In this document: positions 1-11,525 of the stretch, one piece after another | Layout of the letters: every line of letters begins with the position of its first letter | How positions within the stretch are numbered: position 1 is the first letter of the stretch | Assembly (NCBI GenBank): GCA_030549495.1 | Contig: JAUIRK010000320.1 | Span: 124,001 to 188,000, forward strand | Origin: Nectonema munidae | Lineage: Eukaryota > Nematomorpha > Nectonematoida > Nectonematidae | Reading direction: 5' to 3' | Length of the DNA stretch: 64,000 nt | Notes under the pieces: model-generated | What the model was told of the DNA's origin: nothing | Databases searched by the model: none | The model's input: the letters and a program-made list of their open reading frames with translations, nothing else | Program-made: the position numbers and the translations under genes

Positions 1-735
1 CTTTTCACAATATTAACGATTTTTTAAATTTAAGTTTATAATCTACTAAGACGGGTTAGTCATATTTTCTTTTGCGTGTTTAAAGAAGGTGTTATAAAGA
101 CAAAATTTATTATTCCTATTACAAATATTTTAAATATTTATCCTTTAATTGAATTTTTAGTGTTTCAGGTTTTTCAATTTCAATGATATTCCTATAAAGT
201 TTAAAACATAAAATCATATTTCACATTTTTTAAATTCGTAATGTGCCCAAAATAATTGTTGCGCCACCTGATACTTTTATCAAAACATGAAATTTCGATT
301 TTTTTCATGATACTTACATTTTTCGACTAATAAAAATGAGATTTTTTAAGAAAAAACTTTTGATCTACGTTATACCATTTTAGTTTTATTTTTCTTTTCC
401 CATTCTAGATTGTCTTTTTCAATTCTATTTTATCTTTCTAAAACACAATTTAGAATTGAAAAATGAAAGGGTAAAAATGGTATGTATTACGTATTATTTT
501 TCTCGTTTAATATTATTTAGTTCTTTTTTCTTGAATCTATTTCTTCAAACTAAGTTTTAAATTTTTTCTTACTTTAGCGTCAAATAATATCGGAGATGGG
601 ACCATTAAGGACGATTCGCACTTCTCGTTTTACAAGTTTACGAAGTTGAAGTCTATTTTAACTTTTGAAATGAGATTCACATCCATGTAATACGTCTTGA
701 TCGGCCTTGTCTGAAATGTTTCACTCCCTTCTACT
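1..735. other. No gene seen, upstream of the palmitoyltransferase exon
   Basis: AT-rich DNA without a recognisable coding segment or repeat. An in-frame TGA at 712-714 precedes the ATG at 736, so the reading frame cannot extend upstream without splicing. I see no clear TATA or initiator element that I would defend. Confidence 0.5.
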
Positions 736-1088
736 ATGTCATATGCGCCTCCCTCCCTACCTCTCGTCTCTGTTTTAGTTGTTTTACTCTCTACTGTAGT
801 TGTTTACGCTGTTTTCCCTGCCAAATACCTGCACGTCTACATCCTTATTGTTCATTCTTTGGTATTTTTGCTCACGATCGCTACCCTCACCCTCACTGTC
901 ATTCTTGACCCCGGTTTTCTTCCCCAGTCGCTCAGAGTTGCGTATGAAAGTCACGAAGGGAGCGACGCTGGCGAGAACAACCAAGACGACGAAGATGACG
1001 ATGACAACGATTTTCGCTCTCCCTTGTACAGACAGATCACGCTAGCAAATAATTACCGCATTGCGATTAAGTGGTGCACAGCTTGCAG
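736..1088 (+). CDS. ZDHHC5/8: DHHC palmitoyltransferase, exon 1 (ZDHHC5/8-like)
   Basis: N-terminal exon of a protein S-acyltransferase, a membrane enzyme that attaches palmitate to cysteines of target proteins. Seen: the ATG at 736 follows an in-frame stop at 712. Two hydrophobic segments lie at about residues 8-27 and 31-53, and the second is followed directly by the family motif DPG (in DPGFLP). A highly acidic linker of D and E residues comes next, then DFRSPLYR, close to the DFRAPLYK of ZDHHC5/8. The exon stops within KWCTACR at a strong donor (CAG|GTACGT, GT at 1089), leaving two bases of a codon. The next exon at 3111 supplies the third base. G+C is higher here than in the flanks. An additional upstream non-coding or coding exon cannot be excluded. 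Confidence 0.85.
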
Positions 1089-1470
1089 GTACGTTTTTTC
1101 CATATACTTTTGTGCCACACCCGTCGGCCCTTCCTCTACGGACTAGCGATCCGTAGCATCAGCCCATCCGTATTCTTTTCCTTACTCTCTTATTACCTCG
1201 TGTCCTTTTAAACTCTGCTAAGCGCTCCCTCCCTTTTAGGATAAGATGAATAAGGAAAAGAAATATTACGTAACCTTAGTTAAAGCTGCACACTTAAATT
1301 TTATTTACAAAGAGATGTAATTTTACTGATAAAATAGTTATATTTTCAATGTTTCTGTCATCCTTACTTTCATGTATCTTTTTGTACTAAATGTAGTACA
1401 TGTGGCCATATGGCAAAACTTTGCACTAATAATAATATAAGCAAGCCCATGGACAAGGGTAGCAGGGGCA

Positions 1471-1900
1471 ATGGGTTTCTTAAATCTCCTTCCACTTGTA
1501 AACGCAATAGAGCTAAAAAGAACCGTTGGAATGTTTTCATACTATTCAAAGTGGATCTATAAATTCTCAGACAAGATAAATGCGTTGTTACCTAGTGAAT
1601 TTCCTTTGAGCGATGAAGCACTTATCGCTTTTGAAAATTTGAAAGCTAAATTAGCCAAAACGTTTCTTTCTACTATAGATCATCACTCTCAACTTGTTAT
1701 TGAGAAGACGGATGCTTCTGATTTTGCCTTATTTGCAATATTCATTAAAAAATTGAAAATCAAAATGCTCAATGGTAATTCTTTATGCCAACCCCCCGTC
1801 GAAAAAGAAGGCAATGCAATCATGAAGCGATAAGAAAATCGGCACATTTTCTTCATTTGAGGCGCCTTATCCTAATAACCGACAAATTCTTTTTTCATTT
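1471..1900 (+). pseudogene. Ty3/gypsy-type pol fragment (RT end and RNase H)
   Basis: Retrotransposon fragment in intron 1 of the palmitoyltransferase gene. Seen: the frame at 1471 reads LKRTVGMFSYYSKWIYKFSD, the usual 'flG..nYYr.fI..fs' segment after the reverse transcriptase fingers. It continues with FPLSDEALIAFENLKAKL and TDASDFAL, the segment that starts RNase H. After a frameshift near 1785 the other frame continues with EAIRKSAHFL and LILITDK, the later RNase H block. No LTR, integrase or protease is visible. It is truncated and frameshifted, so it is dead. Confidence 0.75.
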
Positions 1901-3110
1901 TTTTTTCACTATTTTATCGTTTATATATTTGCTTCGAAAAAGGAGTTTATACTCGGAAACAAGTCGGCAAAAACAGCAATAAAGTGTCCAGTTTTTACAA
2001 TTTTTTATATTTGTTATAATTATTTCACCTCAGTGGGCATATCTGTCAAAGATTTTCTTTCTAAATTTAATTTAAAAGGCTTAAATATAAATTCATACCT
2101 TCAACCTCTCAATTCATAGACCCATTTTCTAAATATATTTTCAAACAATTTCCTTTCTGATTGAATATATGTGTATGTAGGTTTTGGCCTCCCCTCACAA
2201 AAAGACAGACAAAATTAGAAACAGACATTCATGCAAACTCATAACTAAAGAAGGGCATACACATATATATGATTGTTGTTGAAAAAGATATTTTACCAAG
2301 AAATAAATTATATAAAAAATATAAATACTTTATAAAAAAGAAAATCAGAAGAAAATTACAAATTTTATCCAATATTGATTAGAGCACATCTTTCCTTTAT
2401 AATCTTGAAAAGACAGGCTGTGTGAGAAAACATATTATCCAAAAAGTCTCGCCCTTTGTTATACCAACTGAAACGAACTAATTAGTTAATTAAAAAATCC
2501 TTAGGGTGAGTTGATTGGTAGAAGTGATTTGATGCAAGTTGACAGACTCCCTTTAAAAGCATTCACAAAAAGGTTTTTGATTTAAAAAAGAAAAGATAGA
2601 AAAAGTATATTTAAATACAACTTTTAAGTAATGCTGATATGAATTAATGGGTTGGCGACCTTAATACATATATCTTTACATAGAATAGTTTATGATGGAA
2701 GTATATAAATTGAATAACAAATTTCTTGATTTTTATACTTGAATATTTATAGTTTTATCAAATCTTATGATCTCCTCAGTTTATAATGATCGCTTTGTGG
2801 TCTCAAATTTTTCGTGAGGTCTACTGTGCACATATCCGAATCCAACAAAGTAAGCAGCAAAAAGGTCAGTGAGATTTGGGAAACCGGCATTTGGCTTTAA
2901 AGATATCTTATTTCTTCAAAAAGCACTAAATTGGATTTCATCAATATACTATTTCCAATCACTACACTTTAAAAATATTCATTTATACTCCACTATAGAA
3001 GACATAAAATCCTTTACTTCAACTTTTATGACTTTTCATACAAAACTTTTTTACAGCTCCCTTTCCTATACGCCTTATCGTAAACGAGCCCACACGCATT
3101 TTACTTTTAG
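1901..3110. other. Intron 1 of the palmitoyltransferase gene, remainder
   Basis: No gene is visible. The stretch contains one copy of a short dispersed repeat (listed separately) and ends in a pyrimidine-rich acceptor, TTTTACTTTTAG, at 3099-3110. Confidence 0.55.
2106..2180 (+). repeat. Dispersed repeat, copy 1
   Basis: The stretch beginning TCAATTCATAGACCCA is repeated in the same orientation at 61496-61561, with a few substitutions and a short indel. Similarity stops abruptly on both sides. It is non-coding. Confidence 0.6.
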
Positions 3111-3221
3111 ATTGTACAGACCTCCAAGATGCACGCACTGCAGATACTGCAATCGTTGTGTCCTAAACCTGGACCACCACTGCCCTTGGCTCAATAATTG
3201 CATCGGCTTCTACAATTACCG
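3111..3221 (+). CDS. ZDHHC5/8: DHHC palmitoyltransferase, exon 2 (catalytic DHHC core)
   Basis: This exon encodes the cysteine-rich catalytic domain. Seen: the first base completes the arginine codon left open by exon 1. The frame then reads [15 protein letters not shown], then [13 protein letters not shown] and YNY. The cysteines and histidines match the CRD zinc ligands, and DHHC contains the cysteine that carries the acyl intermediate. The acceptor is TTTTAG at 3105-3110. The exon ends after two bases of a codon at 3221, with the donor GT at 3222; a C at 9660 completes it as arginine, giving the family's NYRYFF junction. The longer apparent reading frame around this exon runs into intron on both sides. 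Confidence 0.9.
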
Positions 3222-4797
3222 GTTTCAATCTTTATTTCTTTATTCGTTAGAAGCAGTTTGAGTCTTGCTCGGTCATATCTATATCTACTTGCGCCTGCAT
3301 CACTCACTGCCTTTCCAAATTATGATTGACGTTTGTTATTCATATTATGTATGCACAAGTGGTGATAGAGCCCTTCTTTTTTGTTTAGCTTTTATTTTTG
3401 CAAAACATTTTTACGCTTTCCCAACAAAACTTTATTCACAATCAATCCAAGAATAGAAACGCATTTCCTAGTTGCGATGCGCTATTCGTTAAACAATTTC
3501 TATTTTTCTTTATATATACGGTGTTTCAAGAAGGTTGGACATGGAAGACAGCCCCTTATAAATATTTAGTCAATATAATTAATTATATCATTTTATATTT
3601 ATGGGTGATAGATAACTTTTGAAAACATTAATCTTTCATGTCTCAAAACCAATTAAGTATGGACACTCGGATTATGATTTTTTTTATTCAAATCCTCTAT
3701 TTGGAATCGATAAAATATTCTAAAGCCCACAAAATCACTTTTCTTCTGTTAAATTAAGAAAAAACGTTACTAGTTATGGGGGAAAAATAAATAAAATTTG
3801 ATCAAAATATTTAATTTAATTTTTTATAAGCTTTCAAAATGAGTTTCATTCTCAAATGTTAATAATGAATTTTTAAAAGGAATATTTAAATTTGTTGTTA
3901 GTGTTTATGTTCGTGCTTGGTTTTATTTGTTCAATGCAGTTTAAGCAAATTATGATTTTCTTTTTATGGACGCATTAATAAATGATCAAATTATTGATTT
4001 AAACTAGGCAACTTCTCAAACATTTTCTAATCATCTTTGTTATCTCTTTCCTGAAAATCTTATCTATTTTTGATAAAAATGTTTTAAAGGAAATTAGAGC
4101 AAATAGGCACTAGTTAATTAAAAGCAGGCTTAAATGAAAAAAGTATGAAAAGTTTTCCAAAAGATACATTCTTCCTAAAATGAATTTCCTTTCTTTATAG
4201 ATTTCGAATTTTCATCATTAGTGACTTCTTGTACAAAGAATTTTTAAAGATTTTCAATCAAAACTGATTATCTTAACAAAGATTTCTCAATTTGGAAAAA
4301 TTATATTTTAGTTTAAAAACAATTAGAAAACTTGATAGATCTAGTAAATGATGTTGCAGGAAGAGATGTAAAACTTGCGCAAAATTTTATACGGACAAAA
4401 GATGAAACATATGAACAACTCACCTTCACTGAAAATCAAAAACATACTTACCTGCTAAAAATATTCCCTACAAATACAATGTTTATTTTGTATCCATTAT
4501 GAGTTAATTACTCTTTCATTAATTTCCATATCTTGACTACAAATAAGTCGTTTTTTAATAAAAGTAGAGTATTGACTTTCATCTGTTGCACCCTTGTTTA
4601 TAGTAATATAAGTAAACTTTTATAAGACACACCTACCAAGTTTGACAGCTGTTTTCAAAGTTTTCCTACTGGTCATGTGTACACCAAAACAGAAATGAAA
4701 TTAGGCGCGTAAATAAAAAGAAAAATAATAAAAAACTAATCTATTCAAAAAAGTCAAAGTTTTGAAAAAGCTTTTAATTTGTCACTGTGTAAATTTA
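3222..4797. other. Intron 2, first part; nothing recognised
   Basis: AT-rich sequence with no defensible gene, RNA or terminal inverted repeat. Confidence 0.5.
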
Positions 4798-5660
4798 TCA
4801 TCTTGATGAAAGGATTGATTGTATGGCCTTGCGTCTACTTACAATATGTTTATGACAAGCACCTGGTAGACAATTTCTTGTTTCGCGAAACTTAAAACAA
4901 GTGCAAGAAAAATATTTGACGGGGGGCAATTCTTTACAACACATTGTTGTATGGTTTAATAGTAAGGATTTGTTACATAGATCTTTGAAAGGAAACATTA
5001 ACGTGATATCATCGGCGTACAATATAAAATGTACACTTATAAAGATCATTTGGGTACAGAGAAAAGAGAATGGGCCCTAGAAGAGATCCCTGGGAACTCC
5101 ATTTTTAAAGGACGCGGGGTAGAACAACCTTTTATATCAACAAACTGAAATAAGATATGAAAAAATTACAAGTACTCGTATTTCAGTTTTTCTACTAAAA
5201 TATAGTCGGAGACCCTATCAAAAGCTCTAGACAAGTCTAAAAATAGTAAACCAACATTCATTCATAGTGGATCACTCTATGTATAAAATAGCAATGAAAA
5301 TTTTCACTCGAATAACTTCCCCTGAAGGCGAAGTGACAGTCGTATAGAATGTTAATATGCGTCAAATATTCCAAAATTTGGTTAAACAATACTTTTTCAA
5401 AAATCTTTCCTGCTGCAGGGACTATAGAAGATCATTAATAAATGTGGCATGAGCTCTTTTAGGAATTGGGTTGACCACATTCAGCTTTAAAATTGAGGGA
5501 AACAACATATTGTCTATGAGGCAACTATTGAAACAGAGAGACAGAATTGGACTTATATTTGAAACAGAAAACCGTTTAATTTTACAATGCCTTACACTTA
5601 TTCCATAAGCATCAACACAATAGCTAGGTTCCAAGTCTTCACTTGCTTTAATCATATATT
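4798..5660 (-). pseudogene. LINE reverse transcriptase remnant
   Basis: The 3' part of a non-LTR retrotransposon lying antisense in intron 2. Reading the minus strand from 5655, I see an N-terminal RT segment with VVNPIPKR. It is followed in shifting frames by DLSRAFDRVSD near 5206-5250 (the first catalytic aspartate block), a GSLLGPILFS-like block near 5050-5090, and the YADD polymerase box at 5009-5020. Stops and frameshifts separate these pieces. Sequence after YADD no longer resembles RT, so the element is probably 3'-truncated or recombined here. Confidence 0.8.
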
Positions 5661-5694
5661 CTGTTGTTACATAACAGAGAAAATGACCTATTCA

Positions 5695-6024
5695 TCAAAT
5701 AATCTTTAAATTTGGAGCTATTTTCATTAACACCCGAGTCCATAAAAACAAATGAGAATTGAATTTTTCACTATTGGAAAAGGAATCAAAATTATTACCA
5801 GCTCTCTGTAAGATGACAGAATTTATTTTACGCCAAAAATTTTTAACAGAATCACAGGACTTAAAATATTTAGAAAAATAATCTTTTTTTAATTTTGTGA
5901 TTTTATACTTGATCAAATTGCGTAATGCTTTAAAAGATGAGACATAGTTAGGTGTATGTGAAGCTTCATTTTTTTTATGAAGTTTATTTCTTTTGATTAT
6001 CACATCAATAACTTCATCACTCAT
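5695..6024 (-). pseudogene. LINE ORF2 linker between endonuclease and RT
   Basis: A 109-residue open frame with the lysine-rich helical composition usual between the AP endonuclease and RT domains of Jockey/CR1-type LINEs: the 'R.KL..K', 'Y..lrN.l...ik..K..Y..+' and FWRKIN motifs are visible. It lies between the endonuclease piece (ending at 6072) and the RT piece (starting at 5655) in the same orientation, so it is part of the same element. Confidence 0.75.
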
Positions 6025-6071
6025 CCATGGATTCTTTTTGCATATACTTTTACAAACCTTATGCGCAATAC

Positions 6072-6965
6072 TTATCTTGAAGTGTTACCAAAATTTGAAA
6101 TCTGCTTAATGACCGATTGCACAAGTCTATCAGAACAAAACTGATATGATTCAGTTAAGGTATTCCAATCATGGGAAGACACATCTATGAATTTATTTTT
6201 ATCAAAAGAGAACTTCATGGGAAAATTACGGGTAAAATTAGAAGATGTATCTGTAGAGAGAAAAATTGGAAGATGATCAGATAAACATGACCAAAATACA
6301 AAGGTTTTATAATTGTTCAAATGGCAAGGAAGGAGGAAATTATCTATCAAAGTTTTATTAAGTGATCTTCTAGGTATATTAATTGTGGGTTTGAAAGAAT
6401 TACAAAAGATTAAATTATAGAAATCAGAATTATTCCTATTATCTAAGTTCAGTAAATTAAAATTGAAATCACCAGCGGAGATGTTCAAACATTTTTTATC
6501 AGAAGAATCTAAAAGGTTTTCAAAAAAGTCAGAAAAAATATGAATAGTTATACTGTTTTCTTTGGGGACTCTATGAGAGTTGAAGATTTTTAGCGACTTA
6601 TAATTATTCACGCTTAAAGTTAACGATAACCATGTAAAAGAAAACTATATCTTTTGTTTACATAAAAGGCTAGCCTTCCATGGTGGGGTATCTTACTTGG
6701 AAAATTAAAGAAATGGTAACCCTCAATTTGAAAGTAATTGTAGTCGAAGTCCAATCACCTTTCCTGAAGACAGAACAGAACTATAGGTTCCAGTAATTTT
6801 GAATTGATACTAGCAACAAAGATAGAAAATTCATCAAATTTACTACTCAAAGATTGGATATTAATACTTATAATATTAAACCTAAACAAATTGTCCAGAT
6901 TAGAGTTAGAATCAAGAATTAAAGTACAACAATTTTCAACCTGTCATTGATGCTTTTTGAAAAAA
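6072..6965 (-). pseudogene. LINE AP-type endonuclease remnant
   Basis: N-terminal domain of LINE ORF2. Near 6835-6900, minus strand, an open stretch reads ISINIQSLSSKFDEF, the typical start of the endonuclease. A CLQE box follows near 6770. The long frame from 6611 to 6072 holds GDFNFNLL (about 6450-6475) and SDHLPIF (about 6261-6280), the metal-binding and catalytic motifs of the fold. Frame breaks lie between 6611 and 6800, so the enzyme is inactive. Confidence 0.8.
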
Positions 6966-7103
6966 GTGATTCAAACATGTCACCTTGGAAAAAATCGTTT
7001 ATAAGTTCATTTTTGAGAGAATATCATCAATACTGTTGCATTATCAATTTCCTTTGAAATTGCAGTCCATATTTTTGGATACAAGAGTTTTCGTTTGTTG
7101 AAA

Positions 7104-7730
7104 TTAAAAGACTAGAGATTCAACTTTATTCAAACTTGACGTATCAGGAGAGCTAATTTTCATAGAAGTTTTAGGAGAATTACAGGATTTAACCTCGACA
7201 TTTGAGAGCGTTTTTTCAACCATATCATGTAAATTTTCCTCTTTCCCATCATTAAGTTTTACATGAAGTACATCTGTGTTAACAAAATTATTCTTTTTGA
7301 GAATAGACGCATAACTTGGATTATTATTAGACGACTCAGGATCAGAATAGGATTGAGAATCTGTTTTTGATGATGGAATTTTATCATCTTTAAGTCTATT
7401 ATACAAAGCTCTATCTTATTATTCAACTTATTAATTTTACTTTGCAAAGAAGAAAATGTAAATTTTTCAAAGAGATGAAAGCCAGTGCCATCTTATACCA
7501 ACAAATCTGTATTTGTCCATTGTTTCAAAGAGCTTAGGATCAAAAGATTGGCATTCATAACACAACCAATTTTCACAATGATCACATTTTAACATATCAA
7601 CTGATGCTTTCGAACAGTTATTGCAATTCCAAGAAAGACTGCTATCTTTTACTTCTTTTGTTTGCTTCTCCCTAAGAATACTGGATATTGGCCTCTTAAA
7701 GTCATTCTTTTTTGAAGGTTTCAGAACCAT
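7104..7730 (-). pseudogene. LINE ORF1 remnant with PHD-like zinc finger
   Basis: Upstream ORF of the same antisense LINE. The start at 7730 opens a lysine-rich N-terminus. A cysteine cluster follows (WNCNNCSKASVDMLKCDHC, then WLCYEC) with the C-x2-C...C-x2-C...C-x2-C spacing of a PHD finger. PHD-type fingers in ORF1 are known from some CR1-like and related LINEs. After a frame break near 7470 a second frame (7406-7104) gives a polar, serine-rich tail with NPSYASILKK. Taken together, 7730 to 4798 is one element of about 2.9 kb. Confidence 0.7.
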
Positions 7731-8990
7731 TATATAAAAAAATAGTTAAAAGTCAACTATTTTATTGAAAATAAAATATTTTTTATTTAAATAAAAACCG
7801 CCATTATGAATTGGAACAAAAAAACTTTAAAGAGAAAAATATTGGAATATGAGAAGCGGTATGTCTCAATTTGCAACGCAAAGTGCATGTTTAACTGAAA
7901 ACAAATCATAAACATCGGGACAATTAAAGCTTATATAGAGTAAAACACCATGCTTTTTCAACAACTTGCTAGATTTTTAATCTTTCAAAATTCCTTCCAT
8001 AACTTCATTTTTTGAGATATAAGATCCGGGCTTAAATTTTTTAGCATTATTTTAGGAGCGATAGGAGGATTTTCAGATACATGAACGATTACTTTTAGTC
8101 TCTATCTCCAACGATTTTTTGGCATCGATCTTTGTTTTTTTCTCTGGGAAAGTGTATTTCAAAGAATTATTATTAATTATTAAACAATTAACCTTTACCT
8201 TAAGAAACTGTCTTGAAGTTATCAATTTCTTGAGGTTTATCAAACTTAATTTTTAAAAATTATTTCTTTTTACAGCGTCGTAGTAAAAAAATTCAAATTT
8301 ATTTTCAAAGTATGAGAAATGTGTTTATGATCACTAAAAGCATGGGTATTATCTGATTCATTGAAGCGTCCCATCCTTGAAGACATTATTGTCCTTTTTT
8401 ATCGATTTAATGTCATGTACGATGATACTCAAATTCTCAGAAAAACTTTGATTATCTTCAAAATTTCTGCTAGATTAATAAGATTTGTTTTTGCTTCCTT
8501 TATCATCTTGTAAATTTCATCAATCAAGTGTTTATTATTTTATTTATATAAAATATATTGAATCAAAGTGATGTCGCGAATCAATGGAAAAATAATGTTT
8601 TAATTTATTTAAAAAGGACTAGTAAAGTAATTTTAAAAGGATTATTATGTAATTTAGTTCGGTTGAAGAGAACAAAAAAAGATTGCATTCTTGTAAAAGA
8701 AGAATGCCCAGTTTATGTGTAGAAAGTATTTGGAAAAAAAATTTAACTAAAAATAACCAAGGTAAATAAAATTTTTGAATGCTATTTTTCTGTAGACAAT
8801 GTAAGAAAGACACCAAACTACAAATACAAAGCAATAAAACAATATTTTAATAAATGATGTTCAGGGAAATAGATCAAACCCGTCGTTTAAGATTCAGAGC
8901 AGTCGGAGTCTTGTATTTAATTTAAAACAGAAAAGTTGATTGCATAATTATGAATTTTTAAAGTCAACATAGATTCATATATTATTAAAA
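7731..8990 (-). pseudogene. Possible further LINE ORF1/gag debris
   Basis: No gene is intact. Around 8300-8530 the minus strand carries an open helical, charged stretch reading about KHLIDEIYKMIKEAKTN. It is similar in character to the region after the zinc knuckles of LINE gag proteins, and it lies downstream of the knuckle fragment at 8991-9298 on the same strand. This is suggestive only; the rest is AT-rich and unassigned. Confidence 0.35.
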
Positions 8991-9298
8991 TTTCCTCTGT
9001 TTATTAATTTTAAAAACTCAGCTTTTCTTGTATATAGGACAATCTATGCTAAATGCGGAATGAGCAATTTCTAATTTATAGATTATACAATTGGAACATG
9101 TATGTTTATCTGTTTGATTCTTTAGTGGACATTCTTTGAAACAATGATTTTCTGGACAAAATTTGCACGATGCTAATTTATTTATACATTTTGACAAAGT
9201 GTGAACAAATTGTGAACATTTACTACACTGTTTAAGCGAATAGAAATCGAACAGACCATTTTGAAAAAATTCTATATTGAGCTTATCTCCAACTATAA
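8991..9298 (-). pseudogene. LINE gag zinc-knuckle fragment, copy 1
   Basis: Minus-strand reading gives three CCHC-like knuckles in one frame: CSKCSQFVHTLSKC, then CKFCPENHCFKEC, then CSNC...H...DC followed by PIYKK. This is the nucleic-acid-binding end of a Jockey/CR1-type ORF1 protein. The same sequence recurs at 14188-14447, where about 55 bases with the first knuckle are missing. This copy has the fuller knuckle set. Confidence 0.7.
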
Positions 9299-9659
9299 AA
9301 TAAAATCAACGGTGTTAAATATATACACAAATGGAGTTGCAGTCGCAAAATATTTTGCGCCTCCACGACCCTGCTTCACATGTAAACATTTGGCTCCTTT
9401 TTTGGATATGCAAATCTATCTAATTTTAAATCAAATTAGTCAATCTCTCCTTTTTCTATAAATTGGCGTTAGTAACTTGTATCTACATATTTCCTTACTA
9501 TTAATTAGTTCTGAAGCATACATTATTATTTAATGGAGAGAAAATAGCTCTGTGAAAAAAGAAAACAATTTTTACAGAGTGTTTTTCTTTCAGTATTTTT
9601 TTCACATTTTTTATGTGTGGTAGCGCAATCTTCTTTTAAAAGGAGGATATTTTGTTTAG

Positions 9660-9823
9660 CTATTTTTTTGCCTTTCTCATCTTTCTACTGATGCACGTGG
9701 TGATTTTATTTGCATCCTGTTCTTATTTCCTTCTTTCCAAGCCAGTGAACATTCTTTCGCCGTGCGTTCTGGTAGCGATAGTGATCTGCGCTCTTGCCTT
9801 CCTCACCTTCTTCCCGATCGCTG
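9660..9823 (+). CDS. ZDHHC5/8: DHHC palmitoyltransferase, exon 3 (membrane segments)
   Basis: This exon encodes the third and most of the fourth membrane segment. Seen: the acceptor TTTGTTTAG ends at 9659. The first base completes the NYR arginine of exon 2, and the frame continues YFFAFLIFLLMHVVILF (third segment), a short loop, and VLVAIVICALAFLTFFPIAG (fourth segment). The exon ends at 9823 with one base of a glycine codon, before the strong donor CTG|GTGAGT. Exon 4 supplies GA, giving G-LTGFH, the conserved ZDHHC5/8 junction. Phase agreement on both sides strongly supports this exon. Confidence 0.88.
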
Positions 9824-11525
9824 GTGAGTTCGCTTATTCACTTTACTTCTTCCCACGCCAGGAGATTACATTTATTGACATCTTTTTCAATTGAGTTTCC
9901 CTTTCTGTGTCGCTTTTCACGACGCTCTCTTTCCGAGTATAAATTATTGCTATTTCTTTTTTCAATACCAAGCCATAATTCATCATTTTCAAAGGATATG
10001 TGTGGACAATTTACGTGAGGAGAGATGATTTAGGATACTCTCATAAGGAATATGTTTGTTAATGTGTTGTATAGGATGAATGCGAGTAGTTAGCAAATCT
10101 GATTCTGATTTCACACAAGGCAGGTCAATCCGAGACCAGTTTCCACGTTTTTGGGGTTCATCATTTGAATGCAGGTTGTTAAGCGCTGTCTTAAGGATAA
10201 TGCTGTCTACTCTTACTCTTGACACTCACTTCGATTCACAGAAATGTGGATAGCAACCTTCATCCAACTGGTAGGAAATAAAAAGGTCTAAACCGGTCTT
10301 GGACTGGCGATAACGATAATTAAATTTGCTAACTACTCGCATTCACTTTATATAAAACATTTATAAGAAACAACAATTTTCCTAACAAAAATTCATAAGC
10401 CCTGAATTTGTTCAAGTTTAGGCAACTTCTTTGACCCCGCGTGTATCGTATGATTGCAAAATATTTTGATTTTCACCTCGCTTCTCAATAGCTCATTATA
10501 TTAAAAAAACAGTATTGTTTTTGCATTCTATACTATGAAATAGAACGGCATAAAATAAATGAAAGAAGCAATATCTTGGATGAAAGTAGAATAACCTAAT
10601 TTTAAAGGCTAGCTTATTTATGCTTATGCATGCTTCAAATTTGTTCTCTGATCTTGAGTTTCAATTACATTGGAGCATTCACAACAATATCGCATTTTCT
10701 TGAGGGCAGGGCATTGTATAATATATAGCTACCGCAACCTACAACGCGTGCCGAGTGTGGCGCGCAAATACACAATGACACGCGCACCCCTATATAGACA
10801 AAAATAAAGGATCATTTTTTGTTATAAACTATATTCCAAGATGAGAAGGATTCAACTTTTGTTTACTAAGTGACGCTGTACACTCCCAGTCAGTTGTATG
10901 TTTAGCAGTATACAGATCTTGATATGTTAAATCAATCAATCTACTTAACATGCCCATCTAAACAAGGAGTATTGAAAAGGGGTTCCTATTTTGGCGATCA
11001 TCTGATATAAGTAGAGTCCTTTTAAAATTTATTTTATTTTCCAGGAAATTAGATCGAAAGAAAGGGTGGTAGTGAGGAGGCTTTCCAAACACAAAAAGGG
11101 AAATTTAATGTGCCTGCTTGCATTATTCATAACTTGATTCGGTTACAACGAGTTTCAAAAACATATACTCCTCTTATATGAGATTGATGCTAATAATATT
11201 ATTGTAATTTGGGATGGCACGCGCATGCGTGTTTCATCCAATTTTTGCAAAAGGTTGCGACACCTGGTTTAGAGAACATAGACAAGTGTTTAAGAGGGTC
11301 GTATTAAGCCCCTAAAATTCTTTCGGAAGTAGGCGAAATGAAGGTGGAGTGACGTTCCTTGTCCCTAAGTGCTGGAGAGGGTAAAGGTTTTAGAGGATTT
11401 TGTAACATTCGCCGTTAAATCGTATGAGTGTAATGATTCTTACTATTTGTGAGATATGCTTTATATTCGCTTGTCTATCAGGATACGTAGACCACATACT
11501 TTGACATTATCCCTTTTTTGCTTAG
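9824..11525. other. Intron 3 of the palmitoyltransferase gene
   Basis: Apart from the 269-bp MITE at 10077-10345, I see no gene or repeat. It ends in the pyrimidine-rich acceptor CCCTTTTTTGCTTAG at 11511-11525. Confidence 0.5.
10077..10345. mobile_element. MITE with 22-bp perfect terminal inverted repeats
   Basis: TGAATGCGAGTAGTTAGCAA (start of the 22-base arm, 10077-10098) is exactly reverse-complementary to the arm at 10324-10345. The element is 269 bp, too short for a transposase. No convincing target duplication flanks it, so the superfamily is undecided. It lies in intron 3 of the palmitoyltransferase gene. Confidence 0.75.

Larger units (their letters stand above)
4798..7730 (-). mobile_element. 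Degenerate non-LTR retrotransposon (LINE), about 2.9 kb
   Basis: The domain order on the minus strand is PHD-finger ORF1, endonuclease, linker, reverse transcriptase. This is the order of APE-type LINEs (Jockey/CR1 group; exact clade not decided). Several frameshifts and stops make it a fossil. It sits antisense in intron 2 of the palmitoyltransferase gene. I see no clear poly-A tail or target duplication. Confidence 0.8.
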
